A model generated the notes under the pieces. That model made no database searches. It was given only the letters and a program-made list of their open reading frames with translations, and was not told the origin of the DNA. The position numbers were made by a program, and so were the translations under genes. Of a DNA stretch of 64,000 nt, positions 17,981-27,295 are shown one piece after another. Numbering within the stretch: position 1 is the stretch's first letter; each line of letters opens with the position of its first letter. Origin of the DNA: Bacteroidales bacterium UBA4788 (GTDB lineage Bacteria > Bacteroidota > Bacteroidia > Bacteroidales > VadinHA17); assembly GCA_002402965.1 (NCBI GenBank), contig DHGW01000049.1, positions 28,316-92,315 of the forward strand. The letters are read 5' to 3'.

Positions 17981-20900
17981 ATGAAGAAGGGGCTTCAGCT
18001 TTTAATATGCCTTTTATTTTATTCATTGTCAATAAATTCGCAGATCAACAGGCATGGTACGCCGATGATCAGCTGGTTTGATGCTGCTGAAACCCCCGGT
18101 GAGCTCACAAACCTGAGTATTACAATGGATGGCAGGGGTGTAATGTACTTTGGCAATGAGGGCGGAGGAATCCTGACCTATAACGGCAGCTCCTGGAACC
18201 TGATACGTACCCCCGGTACCGGCAGGATTACTGCCCTTGCCACTGATACCCGCGGGGTAGTCTTTGCAGGGGGCGAGAACGACTTTGGTTTTCTTCAGCC
18301 TGATCTGTCAGGAAGGCTGACTTGGTGTTCCCTTAAGGGAATGATAAGCGACTCCGTTGCTGCAGCGGGCACAGGTTCCATTATGTCAATAGCGGCTGAC
18401 AGCAATGTCGTATGTCTGACTGATGGGAAAAAGATATACACACTGGTAACGGGCAGCGACTCCGTCCAGGTGATCGATATGGAAAGCGGATACGGCATAA
18501 GTGCCGTTTCAAGCCTCGTTGCCTTTGACAAGAGAATCATCATTGCAGATAACAGGGAGGGTCTCTTTGCATACAGTGAAGGCAAGATAAGCCGTATTCC
18601 TGAAAGAGAGAAGACCAAAAACACACGGTTTGTAAAAATTGTGCCATATGACAGGGATAACCTGCTCATCGCAGCTGCAGGTAAGGGTCTGATGCTGTTC
18701 AATGTCAGGACCGGTGTGCTCAATAATAACTTTACGGACAGGAGAGCAGATGCCATCCTGAGGAATGGGACCCTGACAGACCTGGTCATTCTTCCCGGCA
18801 ATATGATTGCCGCAGGCCTTGAAGACAGGGGAGGGGTATACATTTTCAGCCATGAGGGGACACTTCTGCAGCACATATCTGAGAGGACGACCTCACTCAG
18901 GGAATCGTCCGTAACGTCTATGTACTGCGACCATTCCTCCAACTCCCAGCTCTGGTTCTGCACCAGGGGATTTATAAACATGGCCTATGTGTCACTTCCG
19001 GCAGGTGAGTTCGGAAACGCTGCCGGACTAACGTCAGGTGCAGGCTCTGTCATCGGATTTGCCGATTCAGTATTTGTCGGCGCAAATGACGGCCTCTATA
19101 AGAACCATGCTGACAAATCGGGTGTGATGTGTTTCAGAAGGGTCAGGAATCAAGGCTCAAGGGTAAACGACATAATAACATGCGATCTGTCTGACGGGAA
19201 GGTCCTTATCGCAGCCACGCCCAACGGTCTTCTTCAGGTTGACGCCGAAGGAGATGCAACCCGTTTCCTCAGCCGTATTGCTCTGACAACCATCAGAACT
19301 GACCGGGAAAATCCCTCAAGCATGATTGCAGGATCGGATGACGGAACAATCAGAACCCTGTGGTATGATGATTACGAGTGGCTGGTCAGCAACACCCTCA
19401 GAGGAAGTGTTGCCGGTACTGTTAAGGATATTGAACAGTCGGCACCGGGAGAGTGGTGGATAGTTACGGCTGCCCCCTCGTCACTGATTCGCATGCATTG
19501 TGAAGCAAATGATACAACATTCATCAGGTATGGAAGAGAGAAGGGTTTACTGTGTGACACAATCAACAGCCTTTCAGTCATTAACGACAGGCTTTACCTG
19601 GGTACAGGAAAGGGTATCTATCGCTATAACCGGCAGGATGATTCATATGAGAAGGACCATGACCTTGCCGGTGCCAACTTTGACAATGCCAGTGTAAGCA
19701 TACTCTTTGGCACACCTGAAGGTGAGACAGTTCTTTCGGGATTTGATACCCGAAATTTCGATGCACTGGTCACAACGACGCGCCAGGGGCAGATCGTTTT
19801 CAGGCGGCAGTTCGATTTCCTGCCGGATATTGCCACCCAATGCATGGCATGGATTGACGGATCAATCTGGCTTGCCAAGGGGCGAAGCCTCTTCGTCCTT
19901 GACAAGTCGAAGCTCGCTTTCAGATACGGAACCTTCAAAACAATCTTTACGAGGATCACCTCGGGGAATAACGTACTGATGGACGGCACATTCTACACTG
20001 ATACCCCGGAAGGAATCAGGGTTCCCACGGCTACTCAGCCGGACAAGCCACTGGTCAGGCTCATGCACCGTAACAACGATATTACTTTCAGATGGTCCAC
20101 CACTTCATATGTGGGTGAGAGAAAGACTGAATACAAGTACAAGCTTGAAGGTTATGATGGTGATTGGTCAGGCTGGGAGGGCCGGACCTCCAGGGATTAT
20201 ACCAATTTGCCGGCAGGGAATTATGTCTTTCTGCTGAAAGCCAGGACCATCACCGGCCTTGAAGATGAGGATCTGAGGTATGCATTTACCATTTGGAAGC
20301 CATGGTATGTTTCGTTGATTGCACGACTGCTTTACGCAGCCCTGGCAGTCTGGCTGCTATACAGGCTCATCAGGCTCTATGCCAGGAGACTGCACATCAG
20401 GAACAGGCGGCTCGAAAACCTCCTCAAACAGAGGAACGAGGCCACGGCAAAGGGAAGGGATGAGGTTGCCGGACTTGAGAAGTATGCAGGAATTATCCAG
20501 CAGGCATTGCAGCCTTCTGACAGCAGACTCAGTGAGGCAATGCCTAACAGTTTCATTCTGAACAGGCCCATGGGTATTGTCAGCGGTGATTTTTTCTGGA
20601 TGACGAACAGGGGAGATAAAACCATTCTGGCGGTGGGTGACTGTACCGGACACGGGGTACAGTCAGCCCTGAGAACTGTCATGGCACACTCATTTCTGGA
20701 TGAGATTTGCGCCGGACCGGAAGCTGTCAGCACCTCAGCCGTTTTAAGAGAGTTCCGCAGGAAACTTTCTGAGACATTCGGATCGCTTACTGAACCAGAG
20801 GTAAAACAGGAAGGGATTGATATCTCTGTGCTGGCGATTGACCGTGCAAAGAAAACTGTCGAATACTCTGGAGCTGCATCTCAATGCTTCAGGGTCAGAG

Positions 20901-21292
20901 AGATGAGCGACCAGGAACTTGCCAGGTGGGAAAACGGTGAGTTCAAACCCAATGAGGGAACACTTGTCATTGGCAAACACCTGCTTGAGACAGTCTACGG
21001 AGACAGAATACCTCTGGGGATGCACCTCGATGGTGTTCATGAGTTTACCCAGCACACCTGGAAGCTTGAAAGGGAGTCGTCATACTATCTCTTTACGGAT
21101 GGCTACTCCGATCAGTTCAACGGAGTCACAGGAAGAAAATTTCTTAAGAAGAACCTGAGGAAACTGATACTGGATATAAGGAACTTCCCGATGAGCAAGC
21201 AGAAGGAGATTCTGGTGGAACGTCTCGGGAGCTGGATGGGCAAATCTCCCCAAACCGATGACATATTGGTTGTCGGGTTAAAGATTGAGTAA
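17981..21292 (+). CDS. Beta-propeller sensor with SpoIIE (PP2C) phosphatase domain
   Basis: A 1103-residue membrane sensor. It starts with a signal peptide (MKKGLQLLICLLFYSLSINSQ), followed by a long region of two-component-regulator-type propeller repeats, a Y_Y_Y domain (YKYKLEGYDGDWSGWEG...) and a transmembrane helix at about 775-795. A short coiled coil comes next, then a cytoplasmic SpoIIE/PP2C domain with GDFFWM (about 869), the metal-binding DCTGHG (about 886) and FTDGYSDQ. The architecture is that of Bacteroidota RsbU-like serine/threonine phosphatases that sense outside signals and act on anti-sigma/antagonist switches. The signal and target are unknown. It is divergent from the C25 protease gene. 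Confidence 0.87.
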   Translation: MKKGLQLLICLLFYSLSINSQINRHGTPMISWFDAAETPGELTNLSITMDGRGVMYFGNEGGGILTYNGSSWNLIRTPGTGRITALATDTRGVVFAGGENDFGFLQPDLSGRLTWCSLKGMISDSVAAAGTGSIMSIAADSNVVCLTDGKKIYTLVTGSDSVQVIDMESGYGISAVSSLVAFDKRIIIADNREGLFAYSEGKISRIPEREKTKNTRFVKIVPYDRDNLLIAAAGKGLMLFNVRTGVLNNNFTDRRADAILRNGTLTDLVILPGNMIAAGLEDRGGVYIFSHEGTLLQHISERTTSLRESSVTSMYCDHSSNSQLWFCTRGFINMAYVSLPAGEFGNAAGLTSGAGSVIGFADSVFVGANDGLYKNHADKSGVMCFRRVRNQGSRVNDIITCDLSDGKVLIAATPNGLLQVDAEGDATRFLSRIALTTIRTDRENPSSMIAGSDDGTIRTLWYDDYEWLVSNTLRGSVAGTVKDIEQSAPGEWWIVTAAPSSLIRMHCEANDTTFIRYGREKGLLCDTINSLSVINDRLYLGTGKGIYRYNRQDDSYEKDHDLAGANFDNASVSILFGTPEGETVLSGFDTRNFDALVTTTRQGQIVFRRQFDFLPDIATQCMAWIDGSIWLAKGRSLFVLDKSKLAFRYGTFKTIFTRITSGNNVLMDGTFYTDTPEGIRVPTATQPDKPLVRLMHRNNDITFRWSTTSYVGERKTEYKYKLEGYDGDWSGWEGRTSRDYTNLPAGNYVFLLKARTITGLEDEDLRYAFTIWKPWYVSLIARLLYAALAVWLLYRLIRLYARRLHIRNRRLENLLKQRNEATAKGRDEVAGLEKYAGIIQQALQPSDSRLSEAMPNSFILNRPMGIVSGDFFWMTNRGDKTILAVGDCTGHGVQSALRTVMAHSFLDEICAGPEAVSTSAVLREFRRKLSETFGSLTEPEVKQEGIDISVLAIDRAKKTVEYSGAASQCFRVREMSDQELARWENGEFKPNEGTLVIGKHLLETVYGDRIPLGMHLDGVHEFTQHTWKLERESSYYLFTDGYSDQFNGVTGRKFLKKNLRKLILDIRNFPMSKQKEILVERLGSWMGKSPQTDDILVVGLKIE

Positions 21293-21937
21293 AGGCACAG
21301 CTCCGAATTCATTGCTGAGAAGGTAAAAAATCCCGTTTTCATTCGCCTCATAGACTATCAGCCCGCATAGTATAAAATCGCTCAGAATCTTTTCCGCTCT
21401 TCGTGAATTTATTCCTGCCAGCTCACGGAATTCAGCAACGGTGATCCTTTCGTAGCTTCGGAGATGGTTGAGGAGGATGTTTTCAGTCTCCTCGAATCGC
21501 AGCAGAAGTCCGCGCGATTTACCGGTGCGCCTCCACACCTGAAGAATCACCCTGTCAGCCATGAAGTTCTGGTCGTGCTGCCTGAAGTAAGCCTTCCATC
21601 TCCCGTGTTCGTCCTTCGCCCTTACTGGTATTATTTCACTTTTGGGCACCACTACTTCGAGAATATTCTTGCCGTTGATAGTGTGATTCATGGTACTGAT
21701 TGAAACTTCAGGGTCACAGTGAAGGGTGGCGGCAGAATCGATCATATAGTACTCCTCGTCTGACCTGACACCGGCAATAGAACCGTTGTCCCTGACACCG
21801 ATGAGCAATTTTCCTCCTGCTGTATTTGAAAATGCAGAGAGTGTTCGGGCAATCTTCTGCGGGTCAGAGATGCAGTACTTGAAATCAAGTTTCAACCCCT
21901 CACCGCCGGAGATCAGGTTGTGGATATATCGCCCCAT
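21278..21937 (-). CDS. AlbA_2 (Schlafen-type) domain protein with C-terminal winged helix
   Basis: A 219-residue protein. The N-terminal half has the AlbA_2/Schlafen hallmarks EGLKLDFKYCISDPQKIARTLSAFSNTAGGKLLIGVRDNGSIAGV. The C-terminal ~75 residues look like a winged helix (ITVAEFRELAGINSRRAEKILSDFILCGLIVY). Such proteins are usually called putative transcriptional regulators or ATP-binding proteins. Its 3' end overlaps the end of the convergent sensor phosphatase gene by 15 bases. No target is evident. Confidence 0.8.
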   Translation of the reverse strand: MGRYIHNLISGGEGLKLDFKYCISDPQKIARTLSAFSNTAGGKLLIGVRDNGSIAGVRSDEEYYMIDSAATLHCDPEVSISTMNHTINGKNILEVVVPKSEIIPVRAKDEHGRWKAYFRQHDQNFMADRVILQVWRRTGKSRGLLLRFEETENILLNHLRSYERITVAEFRELAGINSRRAEKILSDFILCGLIVYEANENGIFYLLSNEFGAVPLLNL

Positions 21938-22103
21938 GTTTGCCTGATTTATTGCTGCGGGACAGCTCCACTAAAATAAGATAAAATATTTGTATATTGG
22001 CTCATTCACCTTAGGCTGCTGTCAGAAGAATAAAGGTTATTTATCAACATCCGCAGCCGGGGAAAATCAGAAGCAATCAAAACAAAACGCCAAGACTTAA
22101 TTT

Positions 22104-23285
22104 ATGAAGCGCAGAACATTTTTCAGATCGGGCCTCGCAGGAGCAGCCGGTATAACCATGTTGGGTACTCCTGCACTGGCCGGGAACGGCAACAGTGCTG
22201 AGGGTGATATAGTTTACAGAACCCTGGGCAAGACAGGCCTGAAGTTGCCTGTGGTCAGCTTTGGCGTAATGAGGTCTGACAACAATTCCCTCGTCAAGGC
22301 TGCCTACGAGGCGGGGATGAAGATGTTTGACACCGCCCATGGCTACATGAACGGAAGGAATGAGGAGATGCTTGGGGGATTTTTCAGCCAGGTTCCCCGC
22401 GACTCATTCGTGATTGCGACCAAAGTCAAGCCTGCGGGTGTTGACCGTGCCGGCCTGCCAACGAAGGAGACAACCGCAGCCGGCTTCATCGAACAGTTCG
22501 ATCTCAGCCTCACCAGGCTGAAGATGGATTATGTTGATATACTATACATGCATGCGGCTGATACTGTCGAGATGGTCAGACATAAGGAGATTGTCAATGC
22601 AATGCTCGATCTGAAGAAGAAGGGGAGGGTGAGGTTCATCGGCATATCGACGCATAAGAATGAACCACTGGTGATCAACACGATGGCTGAAGACGGCATC
22701 TGGGATGTGGTGCTCGCTTCCTACAATTACCGCCAGACTTACCTGCCTGAGTTGAACAGCGCCATCGACAAGGCAGCATCAGCCGGAATGGGCATAGTCG
22801 GGATGAAGACGCTGGCAGGAGGATGGCTTGACAGGGAGAGAACCCGGCCGGTTAATGTGCAGGCAGCACTCCGCTGGGTCATCTCAAATCCCAATGTGCA
22901 TACTACCATTCCCGGGATAACAGCATTTGATCAGCTTGAGACCGACCTGAAAATAATGAAGGATGTTATGCTGACCGATCAGGATAAGGCAGAACTCATT
23001 GCTGAATCCGACTGCCCCGGGCTTTACTGCAACGCCTGCAGCAACTGCGTGCCGGGCTGTCCGAACAACCTGCCCATACCTGAGCTGATGAGGGCTTATA
23101 TGTACGCCTACGGGTACCGTAACGCGGCCATGGCCTCCGAATTGCTCAGTGAGATATCGGTTAAAGCTGATCCGTGCGCCGGTTGTGAGAGCTGTACTTC
23201 CACCTGTGTCAGGGGATTTGATCTCAGGGGGAAGATTGCGGATATTTCAAGGCTTGTGAATGTGCCTTACGATCTACTTGCATAA
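22104..23285 (+). CDS. Tat-exported aldo/keto reductase with C-terminal ferredoxin domain
   Basis: A 393-residue protein: a Tat-like leader (MKRRTFFRSGLAGAAG), an aldo/keto reductase barrel, and two cysteine clusters at the C-terminus (CNACSNCVPGCPNN and CAGCESCTSTC) expected to bind [4Fe-4S] clusters. Catalytic-tetrad candidates are Asp/Tyr in FDTAHGY, Lys in IATKVKP and His in YMHAAD. AKRs with a ferredoxin tail are a recognised group, common in anaerobes. The tail suggests electron supply from a protein partner rather than only NADPH. A DUF6599-like gene follows 14 bases later. Confidence 0.87.
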   Translation: MKRRTFFRSGLAGAAGITMLGTPALAGNGNSAEGDIVYRTLGKTGLKLPVVSFGVMRSDNNSLVKAAYEAGMKMFDTAHGYMNGRNEEMLGGFFSQVPRDSFVIATKVKPAGVDRAGLPTKETTAAGFIEQFDLSLTRLKMDYVDILYMHAADTVEMVRHKEIVNAMLDLKKKGRVRFIGISTHKNEPLVINTMAEDGIWDVVLASYNYRQTYLPELNSAIDKAASAGMGIVGMKTLAGGWLDRERTRPVNVQAALRWVISNPNVHTTIPGITAFDQLETDLKIMKDVMLTDQDKAELIAESDCPGLYCNACSNCVPGCPNNLPIPELMRAYMYAYGYRNAAMASELLSEISVKADPCAGCESCTSTCVRGFDLRGKIADISRLVNVPYDLLA

Positions 23286-23299
23286 AAAGTAATAAAATC

Positions 23300-24142
23300 A
23301 TGATTAGAAGGTATATTCTTTCGGCTATCCTGCTCACCGTCACAGTTTCTTTCCTGGGCGGGCAGCAGCTCTTCCCGGAGCTGAAAAAATTCAGGTCCGT
23401 CAGTGATTATCCGGTTTATACACCTGATGATCTGTGGAATTATATTAACGGAGCCGCTGATGCCTATCTGGCGTTGGGATTCATTGACCTGAACATCATG
23501 GAATACGTCAGGGGAAAGACCAGCATCAAGGCTGAGCTGTACCGGTTTGGCGATGATTCCAGGGCATTCGGGATCTATTCCATGGAACGTTCACCAGGTT
23601 ATAATTTCATACCGGCAGGAGTGCAGGGATACAATGAGGAGGGAGTGGTTCACTTCTACAAAGACAGATACTATGTCAAGATTATGAGCAACTCGCGTTC
23701 GAAGAAGGTGAATGCCTCCATGCTTGAGCTTGGCGGCCTTATCTCGTCGCGGATAGAGGGCAGCACGGAATTCCCGGCTCTACTGAAACTTTTTCCTGCT
23801 GAGGGATTGCTGAAAAATCAGGAGACCTATCTCCTTGAGAGCATCCTGGGACACGAGTTTCTCAGGGGCGCTTTCAGGGCTTCATATGAGATTGAAGGTG
23901 ACCGGTTTGACATCTACCTGTTCAACCGTGACGATCCGGCTGAAACGGCAGTGATGGCAGAAAGGCTTGCCGGCGATGCATGGTCACCTAATGAGGAAGT
24001 ATTCAAATATGCTTTTGAGGACGGCTACAATGGTGTTCTTCATATTGCAAGGAATGGAGGGAGGCTGGTCCTGGTGAGCGGCCTGAGTTTTGAAAAGAGT
24101 GACCTGGCCGAGCGATACATCACGAAGATGATTGATCGTTGA
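23300..24142 (+). CDS. DUF6599-like secreted protein
   Basis: A 280-residue protein with an N-terminal signal peptide (MIRRYILSAILLTVTVSFLGG) and a single domain resembling DUF6599: YTPDDLWNYINGAADAYLALGF, then KAELYRFGDDSRAFGIYSMERS and a C-terminal SGLSFEKSDLAERY. Function unknown. It lies 14 bases after the aldo/keto reductase gene and before a strong terminator, so the two form a transcription unit. Confidence 0.72.
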   Translation: MIRRYILSAILLTVTVSFLGGQQLFPELKKFRSVSDYPVYTPDDLWNYINGAADAYLALGFIDLNIMEYVRGKTSIKAELYRFGDDSRAFGIYSMERSPGYNFIPAGVQGYNEEGVVHFYKDRYYVKIMSNSRSKKVNASMLELGGLISSRIEGSTEFPALLKLFPAEGLLKNQETYLLESILGHEFLRGAFRASYEIEGDRFDIYLFNRDDPAETAVMAERLAGDAWSPNEEVFKYAFEDGYNGVLHIARNGGRLVLVSGLSFEKSDLAERYITKMIDR

Positions 24143-24177
24143 CATCCTGCGCCGGCAGACTAATAACAGCAGCAGAT

Positions 24178-24212
24178 AAAAAAAGGTGTCCCTTGAGAGA
24201 CACCTTTTTTTT
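24178..24212. terminator. Bidirectional intrinsic terminator
   Basis: GGTGTC and GACACC arms around CCTTGAGA, with an A-run before and a T-run after, make a terminator that works in both directions. It serves the AKR/DUF6599 unit and the convergent TonB operon. Confidence 0.85.
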
Positions 24213-24229
24213 AATCTGTTCAGTTCCGC

Positions 24230-25006
24230 TTACTTGAGCTGGAAGCTGATAGGCACGCTGTACCAGACGTTCACGGGCTTACCACCCTGTTTACCTGGTT
24301 TCCACAGCGGGAGCATCTTGATGACCCTTATGGCTTCCTCATCGAGAGACGGGTCAACGCCCCTGACGATTGATACCTGGTCAACGGTTCCCTTGTAGGT
24401 CACACAGAATCGGAGTATCACCTTGCCCTGGATGTTGTTTTCCTTGGCCAGTTCGGGATACTTGATGTTGTCATAGATGAATTTGAAGAGCTCAACGTCC
24501 CCACCGGGGAATGAAGGCATCTCCTCTACAACAAGAAACACTTCCTGCGGGGCTTCTTCCTGAACCTCTTCCTGTACCTGTTCGATCACTTCCACAACCG
24601 TTTCGTCAACAACAGTCTCTGCCACGTCGTCTGCGGTCATAAACTGGCTGGCTTCCTCGGGTTTGATAGTGTCAACAATGACTGGAGCCACATACTTCAC
24701 CACAGTCTGCTGTTCAGTCGGGGGTGGGGGTGGCGGCGGTGGAGGAGGAGCGGCCTCTTCCTGGTTGATGTCATTAGCCATCTCGGCTATAACCTCATTG
24801 GCGTCCCTTTGCTTGATCTGAGCAATATTCTTGGCCTTGATATAGGGAACAATTGCAGCTGTGAAAACCACGATTATACCAATTATAATGGACATTGCCA
24901 TTGTGCGTCCATATTTTTTGCGGATCTCGTATGCGCCATATTCCTTGTTACGGCCTTCGAATACTATATCATCGAAGCTTGGGTATCGTTTCTTTTCGTT
25001 TGCCAT
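24230..25006 (-). CDS. tonB: TonB family energy transducer
   Basis: A 258-residue TonB protein: a cytoplasmic N-terminus, one membrane helix (about 33-54), a periplasmic stretch with a run of ten prolines and Val/Glu-rich spacer, and a C-terminal TonB domain (MPSFPGGDVELFKFIYDNIKYPELAKENNIQGKVILRFCV... LPLWKPGKQGGKPVNVWYSVPISF). It passes proton-motive energy from ExbB/ExbD to outer-membrane receptors. It is the last gene of the operon reading 30463 to 24230, followed by a strong terminator. Confidence 0.92.
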   Translation of the reverse strand: MANEKKRYPSFDDIVFEGRNKEYGAYEIRKKYGRTMAMSIIIGIIVVFTAAIVPYIKAKNIAQIKQRDANEVIAEMANDINQEEAAPPPPPPPPPPTEQQTVVKYVAPVIVDTIKPEEASQFMTADDVAETVVDETVVEVIEQVQEEVQEEAPQEVFLVVEEMPSFPGGDVELFKFIYDNIKYPELAKENNIQGKVILRFCVTYKGTVDQVSIVRGVDPSLDEEAIRVIKMLPLWKPGKQGGKPVNVWYSVPISFQLK

Positions 25007-25018
25007 AGTTTATCCCTC

Positions 25019-25678
25019 CTATTGTGCTGAACCGGAAGGAGTGGCTTCTGCCCTGTTGATGGCATCAACAACCAGCTTCTCCTCGACCCAGTCTATATCA
25101 GTAAATATGTAACGGGCAATGCCTACGATTGACATCTCATCGATAATATCGACGAAATTCCTGTATTTTGATGTTTTGTAGGCTTTGATAAGAACGATAG
25201 GCCCTGTATCATCATCCTTTTTCAGCTGGCTTATTGCATTACGCATTGAATCCTGCTTGATATTGATTTTGCCAGAGATAACATCTTTCTCAAACTGGTC
25301 AATCTTACGGAACAGAGCCCTGTTCCTGTCAAGCAGCACCTGGCGTATACCTGTTGCGCTGAAGTCGGTCTCCTGAAGTATTGTCACTTCCGGGTCGGCT
25401 TTGCCGGGGTACCAGTAGACTTTGTCATCAGGACCCAGGATGATATTAAGAGTACGGCTGTCAGCAATTTTTGGCGGTTCAACTTTTTCATTCTTCCTGA
25501 CTTTTTCGGGGAGAATGATTTCCATGACCTTAGGTTTGCTGAAAGCTGCTGTGAGCATGAAGAACGTGATGAGCAGACTCATGAGGTCCACCATCGGCGT
25601 CATATCTACGCGGGCGTCACCTTTTTTTGGTTTCTTTTTCCCGCCCTTATTTTTTTCCTCGACTTGAATGTCTGCCAT
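25019..25678 (-). CDS. exbD: ExbD/TolR family biopolymer transport protein (second copy)
   Basis: A 219-residue ExbD-type protein with a charged N-terminus (KGGKKKPKKGDARVDMTPMVDLMSLLITFFMLTAAF) carrying the membrane helix and the conserved Asp of VDMTPMVDL that takes part in proton conduction. The periplasmic domain follows. It lies one base after the other exbD gene and 12 bases before tonB. A tandem ExbD pair is normal in Bacteroidota. Confidence 0.92.
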   Translation of the reverse strand: MADIQVEEKNKGGKKKPKKGDARVDMTPMVDLMSLLITFFMLTAAFSKPKVMEIILPEKVRKNEKVEPPKIADSRTLNIILGPDDKVYWYPGKADPEVTILQETDFSATGIRQVLLDRNRALFRKIDQFEKDVISGKINIKQDSMRNAISQLKKDDDTGPIVLIKAYKTSKYRNFVDIIDEMSIVGIARYIFTDIDWVEEKLVVDAINRAEATPSGSAQ

Positions 25679-25679
25679 C

Positions 25680-26318
25680 TTACTCTGCTATTTGTTCTTC
25701 AGTTACTTCAACTGCACGAAGACTGGTGATCAGGTTGAACCTGTTCACGTTTTTATCCTGCAGAATGTCAAGTACTTCTCTTACGATCGGGAAATCAACG
25801 TCAGCATCGCCCTTGATCATCGCGTCCACGGCAGGGTTAATCTGGCGTGAAAAGAGAATCCAGAGTGCGAGCTGGTTGTCCACGGAGTCGATAGGAATGC
25901 CCTTTTCGAGGGCTGTTCTTTCATCCGAGTCTTTAGCGGCGAGGTACTTCTTCATATCCTGTATCGGAACGCCCACTGCGGTGCCGGTTCTTTCGAAGAG
26001 GCGAAGTTCATCGTCGGTAAATTCAATGTTATAGCGCTTGCCCATTTCGGCAAGGATTTTCGGACGGAATTTAAGAATTGTATCCGGTCCGTTGTCAACA
26101 TTGAAAAACACGCGGTTGTCCTTCGCTATGAGTACCGTCATTACGTTGGCATCCATCATCGGTTTCTCCGATACGGAAAAAGGTGTATCAACAGGAGCTG
26201 ATTCCGTAGGCCTGAACGTTGCTGTCAGAATGAAGAATGTGAGCAGCAGTGTGAACAGGTCCACCATCGGCGTCATGTCGATTCGTGGCGATTTGGCTCC
26301 TAATTTAATCTTTGGCAT
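25680..26318 (-). CDS. exbD: ExbD/TolR family biopolymer transport protein (first copy)
   Basis: A 212-residue ExbD protein: MPKIKLGAKSPRIDMTPMVDLFTLLLTFFILTATFRP holds the membrane helix with the proton-path Asp. The periplasmic part is about 170 residues. It follows exbB by about 46 bases and sits next to its paralogue. The two differ clearly in their periplasmic domains, so they may form a heteromeric pair in the motor. Confidence 0.92.
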   Translation of the reverse strand: MPKIKLGAKSPRIDMTPMVDLFTLLLTFFILTATFRPTESAPVDTPFSVSEKPMMDANVMTVLIAKDNRVFFNVDNGPDTILKFRPKILAEMGKRYNIEFTDDELRLFERTGTAVGVPIQDMKKYLAAKDSDERTALEKGIPIDSVDNQLALWILFSRQINPAVDAMIKGDADVDFPIVREVLDILQDKNVNRFNLITSLRAVEVTEEQIAE

Positions 26319-26364
26319 CTTTAAATTCCTTTCTTTTTTTGACCAAAAGAATAAATTCGGCTGG

Positions 26365-27180
26365 TTATTTTCTGATAGAAGCGGCGAAGGTCTGGGTCAG
26401 ACTAAAGCCAGCCTCATCGATTTTGAAGACATAGCCGTCAATCATTGTTGAGAACCAGTTGAAGAAAATGATTGCCAGGGTTGAGCCTGTGATACCGAAT
26501 GCCGTGTTAACAAGGGCTTCGGAGATACCTGTTGAGAGGGCGAGTGCATCAGGAGCGCCTGACTGAGCCAGGGCTGCGAATGCGCGGATCATCCCGATAA
26601 CCGTTCCGATAAGACCGATAAGCACGGAGATCGAAGCAATTGTTGAGAGAATGACCATGTTCCTTGAAAGCGTCGGAAGCTCGAGAGCTGTAGCCTCTTC
26701 AATAGCCTGTTTCATTGATGTGATCTTCTGGTCTTTTTCCAGTTCCTTGTCATTCTCAAGAGCACGGTAGCGTGACAGACCTGCTTTGAGCACGTTGGCA
26801 AGTGAACCCTTCTGCTTGTCACAGGCTACAAGTGCATCCTCTATCCTGTCTTCTGCTAGCATCTGCTGGACGTTGGCAACAAAGACATTGAGTCTCTGCT
26901 TTCCTTTAACCCTTTGCAGAGTGATAAGCCTTTCAACAACATAGATGAGAAGTGTAATCACAATAGTGATAAGGACCGGCACAATTATACCGCCCTTATA
27001 CATAAGACCGAGAAGGTTACCCTGCAGGGGATGGCCTTTTGGGTTTCCGCCTTCAAAGTTAACCGGGTTACCGAGAACCCTGGTAAAAATCAAATATGCA
27101 ACAATAAATGCAAGAATGATTGCAAGAGGTGCAAAGATAGACTGCCATACACCGCTGGACGACTTAGTTGTTTTGCTCAT
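26365..27180 (-). CDS. exbB: ExbB/TolQ/MotA family proton channel
   Basis: A 271-residue protein with the ExbB membrane helices: a first helix near 10-30, a second near 58-85, and the pair spanning LSRNMVILSTIASISVLIGLIGTVIGMIRAFAAL...LALSTGISEALVNTAFGI, the channel-forming core. I chose the start at 27180 (MSKTTKSSSG) over an upstream ATG at 27219. It forms the motor that powers TonB together with the two ExbD proteins downstream. Confidence 0.92.
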   Translation of the reverse strand: MSKTTKSSSGVWQSIFAPLAIILAFIVAYLIFTRVLGNPVNFEGGNPKGHPLQGNLLGLMYKGGIIVPVLITIVITLLIYVVERLITLQRVKGKQRLNVFVANVQQMLAEDRIEDALVACDKQKGSLANVLKAGLSRYRALENDKELEKDQKITSMKQAIEEATALELPTLSRNMVILSTIASISVLIGLIGTVIGMIRAFAALAQSGAPDALALSTGISEALVNTAFGITGSTLAIIFFNWFSTMIDGYVFKIDEAGFSLTQTFAASIRK

Positions 27181-27295
27181 TTTAGTATTCTTTAGTTGGT
27201 TAAAGTAAACAGTTGGCAAAAATAATTATTCTCAAGTTCTTTTACAATAGTCAAATCCAAATAGATCAATTTTTTATGTTGTTTGTCAGCACCTT

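Noticed and set aside
18295..18981. Long antisense ORF (228 residues) opposite the SpoIIE sensor
   Set aside because: Low-complexity Leu/Ser/Pro translation typical of the reverse strand of a real gene; the plus-strand gene is well supported.
24720..24760. GC-rich repeat in the TonB gene as a possible regulatory or phase-variable tract
   Set aside because: It codes for the polyproline spacer normal in TonB proteins; codons vary (CCA, CCC, CCG, CCT), so slippage is unlikely.
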